From: Maricaulis virginensis | GTDB taxonomy: Bacteria; Pseudomonadota; Alphaproteobacteria; Caulobacterales; Maricaulaceae | Assembly (NCBI RefSeq): GCF_027922185.1 | Contig: NZ_BSFE01000002.1 | Location: 248,001-312,000 of the forward strand | DNA length: 64,000 bases | Direction: 5' to 3' | Notes under the pieces: generated by a model | What the model saw: only the letters and a program-made list of their open reading frames with translations | What the model was told of the DNA's origin: nothing | The model's database searches: none | Program-made: the position numbers and the translations under genes | Shown: positions 16,661 to 24,284 of the stretch, piece after piece | Numbering within the stretch: the stretch's first letter is position 1 | Layout: the number at the start of each line of letters is the position of its first letter

Positions 16661-18292
16661 TTAACGGTGTTCTTCCTCGCTGATCTCGGCGAGGCGGCGG
16701 GCATAGGCGGCCTGGGCGTCGGCCTTGGCGATCCAGCCGATGATGGCCTGTTCTCCCGTGCGCTGGCGCACGGCAGCGCCATCGACCTGTTCGGCGTCCA
16801 GCACGCCCAGCGCCCGGCCCAGCGTGTCGTCCTCGAACACGCAGGTCTTGTCGGGGATTTCCGACTTGCCCCAGTCGTCCAGCGGCACCAGCACGTCGCG
16901 CACACGCACGGTCTGCAGCACCAGCCGGCTCGATCCGCCGGAGAGGTCATAGCCCTTGCGCTGGACCTGCAGCTGGAACAGCGAGCCGCCCAGCGCCGAT
17001 TGCGACAGCACGGTCGCGAGCGAGACGGCCAGCAGTACCGCGACCGAGGCTTCATAGCTCGTGGTCAGTTCGAACACGATCAGCGTGGTCGAGAGCGGCG
17101 CGCCCAGCACGGCGCCGGAGACCGCGCCCATGCCGATCACCGCGAAGAAGGCCGGCCCCGCCGTGTGTTCGCCCAGTATCGCACTCAGTGCGATGCCGAA
17201 GGCCGCGCCCAGCATGGCGCCCAGATACATGGAGGGCGAGAATACGCCGCCGGCAAAACGGAAGCCGAGCGAGAGCACGGTCGCCAGCGTCTTCAGCACG
17301 ATGAAGAGGATGAGCTGCTGGAAGGCGTATTCGCCGCGCAGGGCGTTGGAGGTGGCTTCATAGCCCACGCCGAGTATTTCCGGGGCGATGAGGGCGATGA
17401 GACCGATCAGAAGCCCGCCGGGAATGGGCAGCAGCCAGACCGGCAGATGCATGCGTTCCATCCACTGGCCCAGCCGGGCCGGCAGGAAGATGGCACCGCG
17501 ATTGAACACGATGGCAAGCCCGGCCGCGGCAAAGCCGAGGGCAGCGGCGGCCGGGAAGTCCCACACGCTGGCCGCGGCCATCTCCGGCAGGCCGAAGACC
17601 GGGTCCTGGCCGAAATGATGCCGCACGATCAGCGCGCCGACGATGGAGGAGGAGGCGACCGGCGCAATGGTACGCAGGGCGTAATGGCCCAGCACGACCT
17701 CGAAGGCGAAGAGGGCGCCGGCGACCGGCGCGTTGAAACTGGCCGAGACCGCTGCCGCTGCGCCGCAGGCGAGCAGGATGCGGCTGCCGCGGGCGGGCAT
17801 ATCCAGCCATTTGCCGAATTGCGAGGCGAGGGTGGCGCCCAGATGCACGGCCGGGCCTTCGCGGCCCGCACTGGCGCCGCCGCCCAGCGAGATCGCCGAC
17901 ATGATGGCGGAATAGAGCCCCGATTTCAGGTCGATCCGTCCGGCATTCACGGCGCGCGCTTCCAGCACATCGGCGACGCCCTTGCCGCGTGTGTCCGGCG
18001 ACAGGTTCCAGCGTTTGCCCAGCCACAGCATGGCCGCGATGACGCAGCCGGCGGCGAGCGGGATCAGGATGACGCGCCAGGCGGGCAGGTGGGAGGCGGC
18101 GGAGGCGAGATGGATTTCCGTGACGCCGAACGCGCCGCGCTCGACGGCGGAAATCCCCAGCCTCAGGGCGAGGGTGGCATAGCCGGCGACGAGGCCGACC
18201 CCGATGCCCAGCACCCACAGGGCCGGGCCCCGGCCGTCGCGGAAGGCCTTGGCGATCTGTCCCAGCCAGGATTGCCCATCTGAATCGCTCAC
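16661..18292 (-). CDS. ClC-family chloride channel / proton antiporter with C-terminal CBS-like region
   Basis: An inner-membrane ClC protein of ~543 residues. The anion-path motifs are GREGPAVH (with the gating glutamate that marks an H+/Cl- exchanger or gated channel) and GGVFSPSMYLGA. Ten or more hydrophobic helices follow the usual ClC order. The last ~85 residues (VRVRDVLVPLDDWGKSEIPDK onwards) resemble a single CBS-like regulatory unit rather than the usual pair. The start is uncertain: GTG at 18292 (VSDSDGQSW) is chosen because the longer ATG at 18361 would run into the arsR operator region, although GTG 18292 has a GGAG placed very close. It is divergent from the arsR operon. Confidence 0.9.
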   Translation of the reverse strand: MSDSDGQSWLGQIAKAFRDGRGPALWVLGIGVGLVAGYATLALRLGISAVERGAFGVTEIHLASAASHLPAWRVILIPLAAGCVIAAMLWLGKRWNLSPDTRGKGVADVLEARAVNAGRIDLKSGLYSAIMSAISLGGGASAGREGPAVHLGATLASQFGKWLDMPARGSRILLACGAAAAVSASFNAPVAGALFAFEVVLGHYALRTIAPVASSSIVGALIVRHHFGQDPVFGLPEMAAASVWDFPAAAALGFAAAGLAIVFNRGAIFLPARLGQWMERMHLPVWLLPIPGGLLIGLIALIAPEILGVGYEATSNALRGEYAFQQLILFIVLKTLATVLSLGFRFAGGVFSPSMYLGAMLGAAFGIALSAILGEHTAGPAFFAVIGMGAVSGAVLGAPLSTTLIVFELTTSYEASVAVLLAVSLATVLSQSALGGSLFQLQVQRKGYDLSGGSSRLVLQTVRVRDVLVPLDDWGKSEIPDKTCVFEDDTLGRALGVLDAEQVDGAAVRQRTGEQAIIGWIAKADAQAAYARRLAEISEEEHR

Positions 18293-18346
18293 ATCTCCGG
18301 TTTCACTGCGGAATGCGCCAAGCGTCAAGCCGATCCGCGACGATGC

Positions 18347-18376
18347 TTGACATGAAACCAATCGGTTCCATATAAA
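18347..18376 (+). promoter_or_regulatory. Promoter of the arsR-SRPBCC operon
   Basis: A consensus -35 TTGACA (18347-18352) and a -10 TATAAA (18371-18376, 5/6) are separated by 18 bp. This is one of the best sigma-70 promoters in the window. Operator copies lie inside the spacer and immediately after the -10. Confidence 0.85.
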
Positions 18377-18393
18377 AGAAACCAGATGGTTTC
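18354..18393. promoter_or_regulatory. Paired ArsR operators
   Basis: The perfect inverted repeat GAAACCA-GA-TGGTTTC (18378-18393) follows the -10, and an imperfect copy GAAACCA-AT-CGGTTCC (18354-18369) fills the -35/-10 spacer. Centre spacing is 24 bp. Binding at either would block RNA polymerase, consistent with autorepression by the downstream ArsR protein. Confidence 0.8.
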
Positions 18394-18408
18394 ATATGGA
18401 GGCCCCGC

Positions 18409-18723
18409 ATGGACAGACCGGATATCTTCAGGGCAATCGCCGACCCGACACGGCGGGAAATTCTCGCGCTTCTTTCCGAAGGCGCGATGACCGTCGGGGA
18501 TGTGGCGGACCGGTTCGACATGACCCGCCCCGCCGTTGCCAAGCATCTCAAAGTGCTCAGCGATGGCGGGCTGATCAGCGTCGAGGCGCGCGGACGCGAG
18601 CGGTTCAACCGGCTCAACGCCGCGCCCCTGCGGCAGGTCGCCGACTGGGTCTCCCGCTTCGACGCCTTCTGGGACGACAAGCTGAACAAACTGAAACAAG
18701 AAGTGGAGAAAGAGCATGGCTGA
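18409..18723 (+). CDS. ArsR-family winged-helix regulator
   Basis: A 104-residue ArsR/SmtB-type repressor. The helix-turn-helix reads AMTVGDVADRFDMTRPAVAKHLKVLSDGGLI, and the wing VEARGRERFNRLN. No metal-binding cysteines are present, so it belongs to the non-metal group that is typically paired with an SRPBCC/AHSA1 protein, as here: its stop overlaps the start of the next gene. Strong -35/-10 boxes with two operator copies sit upstream. The ligand is unknown and is presumably what the SRPBCC partner binds. Start supported by TGGAGG 6 bp upstream. Confidence 0.93.
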   Translation: MDRPDIFRAIADPTRREILALLSEGAMTVGDVADRFDMTRPAVAKHLKVLSDGGLISVEARGRERFNRLNAAPLRQVADWVSRFDAFWDDKLNKLKQEVEKEHG

Positions 18724-19150
18724 GCCACGCATCGAGAAATCGCTGTTCCTCAAGGCGCCGCGCGAGCGCGTCTGGGACTTCCTCACCGGCCAGGACAATC
18801 TGGCGCGCTGGTTCCATCCCGTCGACCGGTCGCTGGACCGGCCCGGCCCCTACATGTTTCTCAAGAGCCTCGATGAACCCGAGCGGTGCATGTGGGGCGA
18901 GGTGGTCGAGGCCGAGGCGCCGGCCCGGCTGGTCTACACCTTCACCCATCAATGGCTGGGCGAACACGAGACACGGGTCGAATGGACGCTGAGCGAGGTC
19001 GCCTCGGGCACGCTGGTCAAGCTGGTGCATGACGGGTTCGAGGGTGCACCGGTCGATGTGTTCGAACAATTGTGCGGCCATGACGCCGGCTGGGACGAGC
19101 ATTTCGTCAAGCTGCGGGTTCGCGTCACCGAACCGGCCATGGCCGGCTAG
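18716..19150 (+). CDS. SRPBCC (AHSA1/START-like) ligand-binding protein
   Basis: A 144-residue cytoplasmic protein of the AHSA1-like SRPBCC superfamily. The N-terminal strand IEKSLFLKAPRERVWDFLTGQDNLARWFHP is the family hallmark; HQWLGEHETRVEWTL and the C-terminal helix GWDEHFVKLRVRV complete the helix-grip fold around a hydrophobic cavity. The ATG at 18716 overlaps the arsR stop, so the two are translationally coupled. Such ArsR-SRPBCC pairs are very common, yet the ligands are mostly unknown. No catalytic motif was identified. Confidence 0.9.
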   Translation: MAEPRIEKSLFLKAPRERVWDFLTGQDNLARWFHPVDRSLDRPGPYMFLKSLDEPERCMWGEVVEAEAPARLVYTFTHQWLGEHETRVEWTLSEVASGTLVKLVHDGFEGAPVDVFEQLCGHDAGWDEHFVKLRVRVTEPAMAG

Positions 19151-19212
19151 CCGCGCTGCTTGCCTCTCCCTGCGGGCACGCTAGGCTGCGGTGCCTGCAG
19201 GGGGAGAGCGGA

Positions 19213-19827
19213 ATGTCCAGAACGATCTTGTTTGCGGCCGCGCTGCCCGTATCGCTGGCGGTCTCGCTGGCGGGCGGGGCAGCCGCCCAGTCGATCGACA
19301 GCGCCTATACGCACATCGACGAGACCTGCACCGAGCGGCAATTGCCCGACGAGCCCGGGGTCGAGATCCGGTGCGCCGGTCATGATGACTGGTCGTTTCA
19401 GATCGCGGCGGGCGAGCACGGGGCGGCGATCGCTTACGCCCGCGCCGGCGGGACGATGTCGGACTTCATCGCACCGCCCATGCGCGGCCTGTTCGGCGGT
19501 TTCAACGAAGTCGCCGAATGGCGGCTGCGCGATGGCGAGGCCTTCGCCACCATCCATCGCTATATCCACTACAATCCGCCGGAAATGCTGGAAGTGTCCG
19601 GCGGGCTGGAACAGCCCAACACGCTGATCGTCACCACGCTCGATCCGCGCGGTGCGGACACGGCCTGCGCCGTCGCTCATGTCGACGCCTCGGCGCTGCG
19701 CAATGCCAATCTCGTCGCCCGCGAGGCGGCCGACCGTCTGGCGCCGGGCTGGGATTGTTCGCAGGAACCAGTCCTCTTTGACGATACCAATCCGGACGTT
19801 GGAGCCTGGCTGGCGCGCAGCCACTAA
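19213..19827 (+). CDS. Secreted hypothetical protein
   Basis: A 204-residue protein with a signal peptide cleaved near AAAQ-SID, so it is probably periplasmic. The mature part has four cysteines (DETCTER, EIRCAGH, DTACAVAH, GWDCSQE) that could form two disulfides. No enzyme motif or known domain is recognised. The ATG is preceded by GGGGAGAG. It follows the ArsR operon by 62 bp but has its own ribosome site and is convergent with the GH19-RHH gene (6-bp gap between ends). Confidence 0.7.
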   Translation: MSRTILFAAALPVSLAVSLAGGAAAQSIDSAYTHIDETCTERQLPDEPGVEIRCAGHDDWSFQIAAGEHGAAIAYARAGGTMSDFIAPPMRGLFGGFNEVAEWRLRDGEAFATIHRYIHYNPPEMLEVSGGLEQPNTLIVTTLDPRGADTACAVAHVDASALRNANLVAREAADRLAPGWDCSQEPVLFDDTNPDVGAWLARSH

Positions 19828-19833
19828 ATCCGA

Positions 19834-20847
19834 CTAACGTCCGGCGCGCAGGCGTTCGAGCACCCAGACCCGCATGGACGAGGCCAGCGGATCCTCGCCG
19901 CGCGCTTCGTCGATCTCGGCGACCAGCCCGGCCAGCGAGCGGCCGTCCTCGGCAATGGCCCGGTCGATCTCCTCCCAGAATTCCGGTTCGAGCGACAGGC
20001 TGGTACGGTGACCGGCGAGGGAGAGCGAGCGTTTGACGAGCGGCATGCCCGGTTTGTCGCCCGGCGCGTGCGCGCTGGCAAGCGCGGGACGCCACAGAAG
20101 CGCCGCCCAGACCGCCGGCCCGGAAATCCCGTCGGCCGCCAGTCCGGTCTGCGCCTGGAACTGCCGGAGCGCGCGTTCTGTCGCGGGACCGAAATCGCCA
20201 TCGATCCGCACATCGCATCCCGCCTGCCGCAGCGCATATTGCAGGCTGGCGACGGCCGGGCCGCGCGCGCCGCGCTGCAGCTCGGCCCGCGGCGCCGGGC
20301 TCCAGTCGAGATTGCGGTCCATCGCGGCGCGCACCCGGGTCAGCCGCGCGCGCCGGTCGGCAAGACCGTTGAGACCGCCATTGACGGCAAAGGTGACGGC
20401 AACGAGATCGTCGCGATCGGCATGGATGTTCAGCTGCCGGTCCTGCCAGTAGGCACAGGCCGTGCGCACAGCGATATCCGGATCCGCAGCGCGCCGGGGC
20501 TCTGCCTCCAGACCGATACCCAGCCGGCGGCCCGTTCGGCGATAATTGGTCCGTCCGGTCAGCTGGATCAGGCCGCGCCCCTTGTAGCGCACGCCGTCGC
20601 CGGGCCGGGTATTGCCCAGATCGGCCCGCCCCTCATAGGCGCGCCCGCTGGCATATTCGGTCAGGGTGGCGAAGCCGTCGCTCTCATGGGCGATCTGGGC
20701 GAGAAAATGCGCCTGCCGCAGGGGCGTATCGATCGCGGCCGCCGCCAGCGCGCCCGGCAGATGGGGCCGGATGGCGGCGATGATGGCGGCGCTTTGCGGG
20801 CGCGCTGACGCCACGGCGTCAAGGGCGGCGCGGTTGAGTTCTGGCAT
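19834..20847 (-). CDS. GH19 endolysin-like enzyme + peptidoglycan-binding domain + RHH_4 domain (fusion)
   Basis: A 337-residue three-part protein. Residues ~1-170 are a GH19 chitinase/lysozyme-like domain (catalytic pair probably E55 in AHESDGF and E64 in TLTEYASG; substrate motif YKGRGLIQLTGRTNY at 88-102). Residues ~188-250 are a PG_binding_1 module (QRGARGPAVASLQYALRQAG, DGDFGPATERALRQFQ). Residues ~268-337 match RHH_4 ribbon-helix-helix proteins of alphaproteobacteria (LVKRSLSLAGHRTSLSLEPE, then SLAGLVAEIDEAR and SSMRVWVLERLR). No signal peptide is seen. An internal ATG at 20046 (M268) could produce the RHH part alone, but no good ribosome site precedes it. Joining a cell-wall hydrolase to a DNA-binding-type domain is unexpected; a lost stop codon between two adjacent genes is the simplest origin. 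Confidence 0.85.
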   Translation of the reverse strand: MPELNRAALDAVASARPQSAAIIAAIRPHLPGALAAAAIDTPLRQAHFLAQIAHESDGFATLTEYASGRAYEGRADLGNTRPGDGVRYKGRGLIQLTGRTNYRRTGRRLGIGLEAEPRRAADPDIAVRTACAYWQDRQLNIHADRDDLVAVTFAVNGGLNGLADRRARLTRVRAAMDRNLDWSPAPRAELQRGARGPAVASLQYALRQAGCDVRIDGDFGPATERALRQFQAQTGLAADGISGPAVWAALLWRPALASAHAPGDKPGMPLVKRSLSLAGHRTSLSLEPEFWEEIDRAIAEDGRSLAGLVAEIDEARGEDPLASSMRVWVLERLRAGR

Positions 20848-20952
20848 GTCCGTCTCCCGTTTCCATCCAGCCTAGGCCGGGCCAGAAGGGGCGGGGACAA
20901 GTTGCGCGCGGTAAAAACGATGCCATATCTGGCTGACGAGGGGAGATACGGA

Positions 20953-21621
20953 ATGAAAAACTTCAGCGAGATCGAGGCGATGGCCCGGATGCATCATCCC
21001 GATCTGGACGCCCGTCTGGCGGCCCATGGCCACCTTCGCACCGCCCAGGAAATCGCGGATATCCCGGACGATCGCTGGCTTTCCACCATGACGCGCTGTG
21101 TCTTCCAGGCTGGTTTCGTGTGGAAGGTGATCGAGGCGAAATGGCCCGGTTTCGAGGCGGCCTTCGACGGGTTCGACCCGGTGACGGTCAGCTTCTATTC
21201 CGACGACGATGTGGCCCGGCTGGCCTCGGACGAACGCATTGTGCGCAACGGCCAGAAGATACTCGCCACCGTCCACAATGCCGGCTTCGTCGCCGACATT
21301 TCGAGAGAGCATGGCGGGTTCGGCCGCTTCATGGCGGACTGGCCGGCGAGCGATCAGGCCGGCCTGCTGGAGCTGCTGAAGAAACGCGGCTCGCGCCTTT
21401 CGGGCATGACGGCGCAGTATTTCCTGCGCTTTTCCGGCTGGGACGCCTGGATACTGTCGAAGGATGTCGGCGCGGCGCTGGTGAGGGAAGGCGTGGTCGA
21501 CAAGCCGCCGACGTCGAAAGCGGCCATCGCAAGGGCTCAGGCGGCGATCACGGCCTGGTCGGACGAGAGCGGCAGGAGCCAGAGCGAGATCAGCCGCATT
21601 CTCGCGCTCTCGACCGGTTGA
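20953..21621 (+). CDS. DNA-3-methyladenine glycosylase I family protein (second Tag paralogue)
   Basis: A 222-residue protein of the Tag/HhH glycosylase superfamily, clearly divergent from the canonical Tag at 11480. Shared features are FQAGFVWKVIEAKWPGFEAAF, the position of RNGQKILATVHNA (substrate-pocket helix) and FGRFMADWP. The zinc-binding Cys/His residues of true Tag are absent at both ends, so substrate range may differ. The start at 20953 (MKNFSEIEAMAR) has GGGGAG upstream and is preferred to an in-frame ATG 51 bp earlier. It is a plus-strand gene placed between members of a minus-strand chain. Confidence 0.88.
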   Translation: MKNFSEIEAMARMHHPDLDARLAAHGHLRTAQEIADIPDDRWLSTMTRCVFQAGFVWKVIEAKWPGFEAAFDGFDPVTVSFYSDDDVARLASDERIVRNGQKILATVHNAGFVADISREHGGFGRFMADWPASDQAGLLELLKKRGSRLSGMTAQYFLRFSGWDAWILSKDVGAALVREGVVDKPPTSKAAIARAQAAITAWSDESGRSQSEISRILALSTG

Positions 21622-21720
21622 TACCGTGTGCAGCAGCGTTAATTTCCTGATTACCGGATCGGGCAAACTTGTCGGGATCGATTTGGAGGCGTGACGCTAC
21701 GCCTTGCAGGAGAAGCCGGA

Positions 21721-22026
21721 ATGAACCGCTGGCACAAGCCGGTCGCCTTGTCGCGCTTCAACACGGAGATGGTCCCCGATGTACCGGGCGTCTATGTGCT
21801 GCTGCGGGACGAGCGGGACATTTCCTCGGTGTTGAAGATCGGTCCGGCCCGCTCGCTCCGCCGCGCCTTCGCCCGCGAGCTCGAACCCGCCGGTGAACGC
21901 CAGCCCGCAATCCCGACCGCGATGATGTTCCGTGAATCCCGCGCCGATGCGGAAGAGGCCCAGCGCCTGATCAACGAATACCGCCGCAAGCACGGCCGCG
22001 TGCCGGTACTGAACTCGCCGTTCTGA
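21721..22026 (+). CDS. Small GIY-YIG-like protein (degenerate motif)
   Basis: A 101-residue protein. DVPGVYVLL and VLKIGPARSL sit where GIY-YIG domains have their two signature strands, but the sequence is GVY...KIG, and the helix that normally carries the catalytic Arg has a non-standard arrangement (RSLRRAFAREL). Downstream, EEAQRLINEYRRKHGRVPVLN matches the end of such domains. It may be an inactive or highly divergent member; confidence in fold is moderate. ATG 21721 has AGGAGA 7 bp upstream and is preferred to GTG 21691. The gene is followed at once by a dispersed repeat. Confidence 0.65.
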   Translation: MNRWHKPVALSRFNTEMVPDVPGVYVLLRDERDISSVLKIGPARSLRRAFARELEPAGERQPAIPTAMMFRESRADAEEAQRLINEYRRKHGRVPVLNSPF

Positions 22027-22032
22027 GATTTT

Positions 22033-22197
22033 CCTCCCCACGATGTGGGGAGGTGGATCGCCGCAAAGCGGCGAGACGGAGGGGCGCCGCGTAGCGGCGT
22101 TGTCTATGCGCTACACGTCACCGGCTCCCGGCGCTCCGCGCCGGCCCCTTCGACCCGATGCTGCGCATCGGCCCACTTCCCCACTGACGTGGGGAAG
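22033..22197. repeat. Dispersed intergenic repeat, copy R1
   Basis: A ~165-bp element starting with the hairpin CCTCCCCACGATGTGGGGAGG and ending with CTTCCCCACTGACGTGGGGAAG. Inside are GGATCGCCGCAAAGCGGCGA, GACGGAGGGGCGCCGCG and CCGGCGCTCCGCGCCGGCCCC. It is highly similar along most of its length to copy R2 at 25391-25555. No coding frame is convincing. Confidence 0.85.
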
Positions 22198-22203
22198 AAA
22201 GCG

Positions 22204-22386
22204 CTACTCCCCGTCGTCCAGCCTGTGACCGTCCAGCGTCTTCGCCGTCATCTCCGCCCGCGCTTTCGCCAGGTCCGAGACCGCTTTCGGCGTGCCGTGC
22301 TTCACACGGTTTGCCTCGGCGGCCGCGGCCTTGTCCTCGCGCTGTTTGCGCTTGCGATACTGGCGGAGATTGACGGGCTTGGTCAT
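22204..22386 (-). CDS. DUF4169 family protein
   Basis: A 60-residue highly charged protein starting MTKPVNLRQYRKRKQRED and ending KTLDGHRLDDGE, both hallmarks of DUF4169 (PF13770), a family restricted largely to alphaproteobacteria. Function unknown; the basic, Arg/Lys-rich helix suggests nucleic-acid or ribosome association, but that is a guess. From memory, DUF4169 genes usually sit beside fumC, an RHH_4 gene and an SspB gene; here all four occur on the minus strand within 7 kb but separated by inserted genes. The start at 22386 is preferred; the in-frame extension to 22419 runs into the opposing promoter region. Confidence 0.88.
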   Translation of the reverse strand: MTKPVNLRQYRKRKQREDKAAAAEANRVKHGTPKAVSDLAKARAEMTAKTLDGHRLDDGE

Positions 22387-22418
22387 GGCATATTTTGTGT
22401 CTTGAGTTATTGTGAGCA

Positions 22419-22457
22419 CATTATGTTGACATTCGGCTCAATTGTTCTCATTATGTT
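22419..22457 (+). promoter_or_regulatory. AT-rich promoter region with direct repeats before the DUF3892 gene
   Basis: The 94-bp gap between divergent DUF4169 and DUF3892 genes is markedly AT-richer than its surroundings. It holds two direct repeats CATTATGTT (22419-22427 and 22449-22457) exactly 30 bp apart, about three helical turns, and a consensus-like TTGACA at 22426-22431. A -10 is less clear (CATTAT at 22449 with a 17-bp spacer). Confidence 0.5.
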
Positions 22458-22480
22458 CTGTGTGGATGTAGGAGGCACTC

Positions 22481-22717
22481 ATGGCAGATCAAAAACACAT
22501 TGTAGACGCCCGCGCTGACAGTGAAGGCGACATCACTCATGTGCGGTTCGAGGGAAACCAGAACTTTACCAGCGTTGAACGGGCTATGAAGATGGCCGAT
22601 CAGGGCAAGATCGACAATGCGCATACAGTTCGGCGCACGGGCGCCAAACCTCATTTGCGTTCCAACCCTGATGGGCGCCGCTCGAACAACCTGGACGATC
22701 TAGCGGGAGACCGCTGA
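22481..22717 (+). CDS. DUF3892 small protein
   Basis: A 78-residue protein matching DUF3892: an N-terminal strand pattern (HIVDARADSEGDITHVRF), central SVERAMKMADQGKIDNAHTV, and a C-terminal RSNPDGRRSNNLDDLAGD with the characteristic NNL motif. Function unknown in the family. It has a strong ribosome site (GGAGG) and its own AT-rich promoter region. Codon use is less GC-biased than the neighbours (several third-position A/T), suggesting recent acquisition. Its stop abuts the end of the convergent fumC gene. Confidence 0.85.
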   Translation: MADQKHIVDARADSEGDITHVRFEGNQNFTSVERAMKMADQGKIDNAHTVRRTGAKPHLRSNPDGRRSNNLDDLAGDR

Positions 22718-24112
22718 TCAGTCCTTCGGCCCCAGCATGTTTTCCGGGCGCACGATGGCGTCGAACTGTTCTTCCGTCACGAAGCCCAGCTTGACGGCTT
22801 CCTCGCGCAGCGTGGTGCCGTTCTTGTGGGCGGTCTTGGCGACGATGGTGGCGTTGTCATAGCCGATGGTCGAGTTGAGCGCGGTAACCAGCATCAGCGA
22901 GCGCTCCATCAGTGCCCGGATATTGTCCTCGCGGGCCTGGATGCCGACAACGCACTTGTCGGTGAAGGTGTTGGCGGCGTCGGCCAGCAGGCGGATCGAC
23001 TGCAGCACATTGTAGATGATGACCGGCTTGAACACGTTCAGCTCGAAATGGCCTTGGCTGCCGGCAAAGCTGACCGTCGTGTTATTGCCCATCACCTGGG
23101 CGCAGACCATGGTCATCGCCTCGCACTGGGTCGGGTTCACCTTGCCCGGCATGATCGACGAGCCCGGCTCGTTCTCCGGCAGGGCGATCTCGCCCAGGCC
23201 CGAGCGCGGGCCGGAGCCCAGGAAGCGGATGTCGTTGGCGATCTTGAACAGGGAGACGGCGACCGAGTTGAGGGCGCCATGGGCCTCGACCAGCGCGTCC
23301 TTGGTGGCCAGCGCCTCGAACTTGTTCGGCGCAGTGACGAATTTCAGCTTGGTGAAGGCCGCGACCTCGTCGGCGAAGGCTTCGGCGAAGCCCTTCTTGG
23401 TATTGAGGCCGGTGCCGACGGCCGTGCCGCCCTGGGCAAGTTCGAGCAGGGCCGGCAGCGTCGCTTCCACGCGGCGGATCGAGTTCTTCACCATCGCGAC
23501 ATAGCCGGAGAATTCCTGGCCCAGGGTCAGCGGCGTGGCGTCCTGGGTGTGGGTGCGGCCGATCTTGATGATGTCCCTGAACTGGTTCGACTTGTCGTTG
23601 AGCGCGTTGTGCAGCGTCTGCAGGGCGGGCACGAGACTGTGCACCATCTCCTCGGCGGCGGCGATATGCATCGCCGTCGGGAAGGTGTCGTTCGAGCTCT
23701 GCGAGCGGTTGACGTGATCGTTCGGATGGATCGGATCCTTCGACCCCACCGTACCGCCCAGGATCTGGATGGCGCGGTTCGAGACGACCTCATTCGTGTT
23801 CATGTTCGACTGGGTGCCCGAGCCGGTCTGCCAGACGGACAAGGGGAAATGGTCGTCCAGCTTGCCTTCGGCGACTTCCAGCGCCGCCTGCGCAATGGCG
23901 TCGGCCAGCTCCGGTTCGATATTGTCCAGGCGCTTGTTGGCGAGGGCGGCCGAGCGCTTGACGATGCCCAGCGCGCGGATCAGCGGTTTGGGCATGGTTT
24001 CCGTGCCGATCGGGAAGTTGATCAGCGAACGCGCGGTCTGGGCGCCGAAGAGTTTTGTCGACGGGACTTCCAGGGGGCCGAAGCTGTCGGTCTCGGTACG
24101 CATCTCGCTCAT
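22718..24112 (-). CDS. fumC: Class II fumarate hydratase
   Basis: A 464-residue iron-independent fumarase of the TCA cycle (fumarate to L-malate), a homotetrameric cytoplasmic enzyme. The family signature GSSIMPGKVNPTQCEAM is intact, as are SGTQSNMNTNEVVSNRA, THTQDATPLTLGQEF-type substrate-site residues (RTHTQDATP) and SQSSNDTFPTAMH. Length is typical. In related genomes it is, as I recall, part of a fumC/DUF4169/RHH/SspB neighbourhood; here the DUF4169 gene follows downstream, but a DUF3892 gene is wedged in on the other strand. Confidence 0.97.
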   Translation of the reverse strand: MSEMRTETDSFGPLEVPSTKLFGAQTARSLINFPIGTETMPKPLIRALGIVKRSAALANKRLDNIEPELADAIAQAALEVAEGKLDDHFPLSVWQTGSGTQSNMNTNEVVSNRAIQILGGTVGSKDPIHPNDHVNRSQSSNDTFPTAMHIAAAEEMVHSLVPALQTLHNALNDKSNQFRDIIKIGRTHTQDATPLTLGQEFSGYVAMVKNSIRRVEATLPALLELAQGGTAVGTGLNTKKGFAEAFADEVAAFTKLKFVTAPNKFEALATKDALVEAHGALNSVAVSLFKIANDIRFLGSGPRSGLGEIALPENEPGSSIMPGKVNPTQCEAMTMVCAQVMGNNTTVSFAGSQGHFELNVFKPVIIYNVLQSIRLLADAANTFTDKCVVGIQAREDNIRALMERSLMLVTALNSTIGYDNATIVAKTAHKNGTTLREEAVKLGFVTEEQFDAIVRPENMLGPKD

Positions 24113-24284
24113 CAGGGGAGGCTCCTTGCAGGCCGCATTGTGCGGGAGGAATATGGCTGTGATCCGGGGGAACGTGTATCACCGGCAGATGAACGATCAA
24201 GATAGCGATGCGCAAGGCCGCAGATCGGGTGCCCGCGGGGGGCAGGTGCAAAACTGGGTCGGTAGAGGGAAGGTTCAGGCATCG

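Noticed and set aside
16574..18283. 569-residue frame opposite the ClC gene
   Set aside because: Shadow of the ClC gene; amino-acid composition typical of antisense GC-rich DNA.
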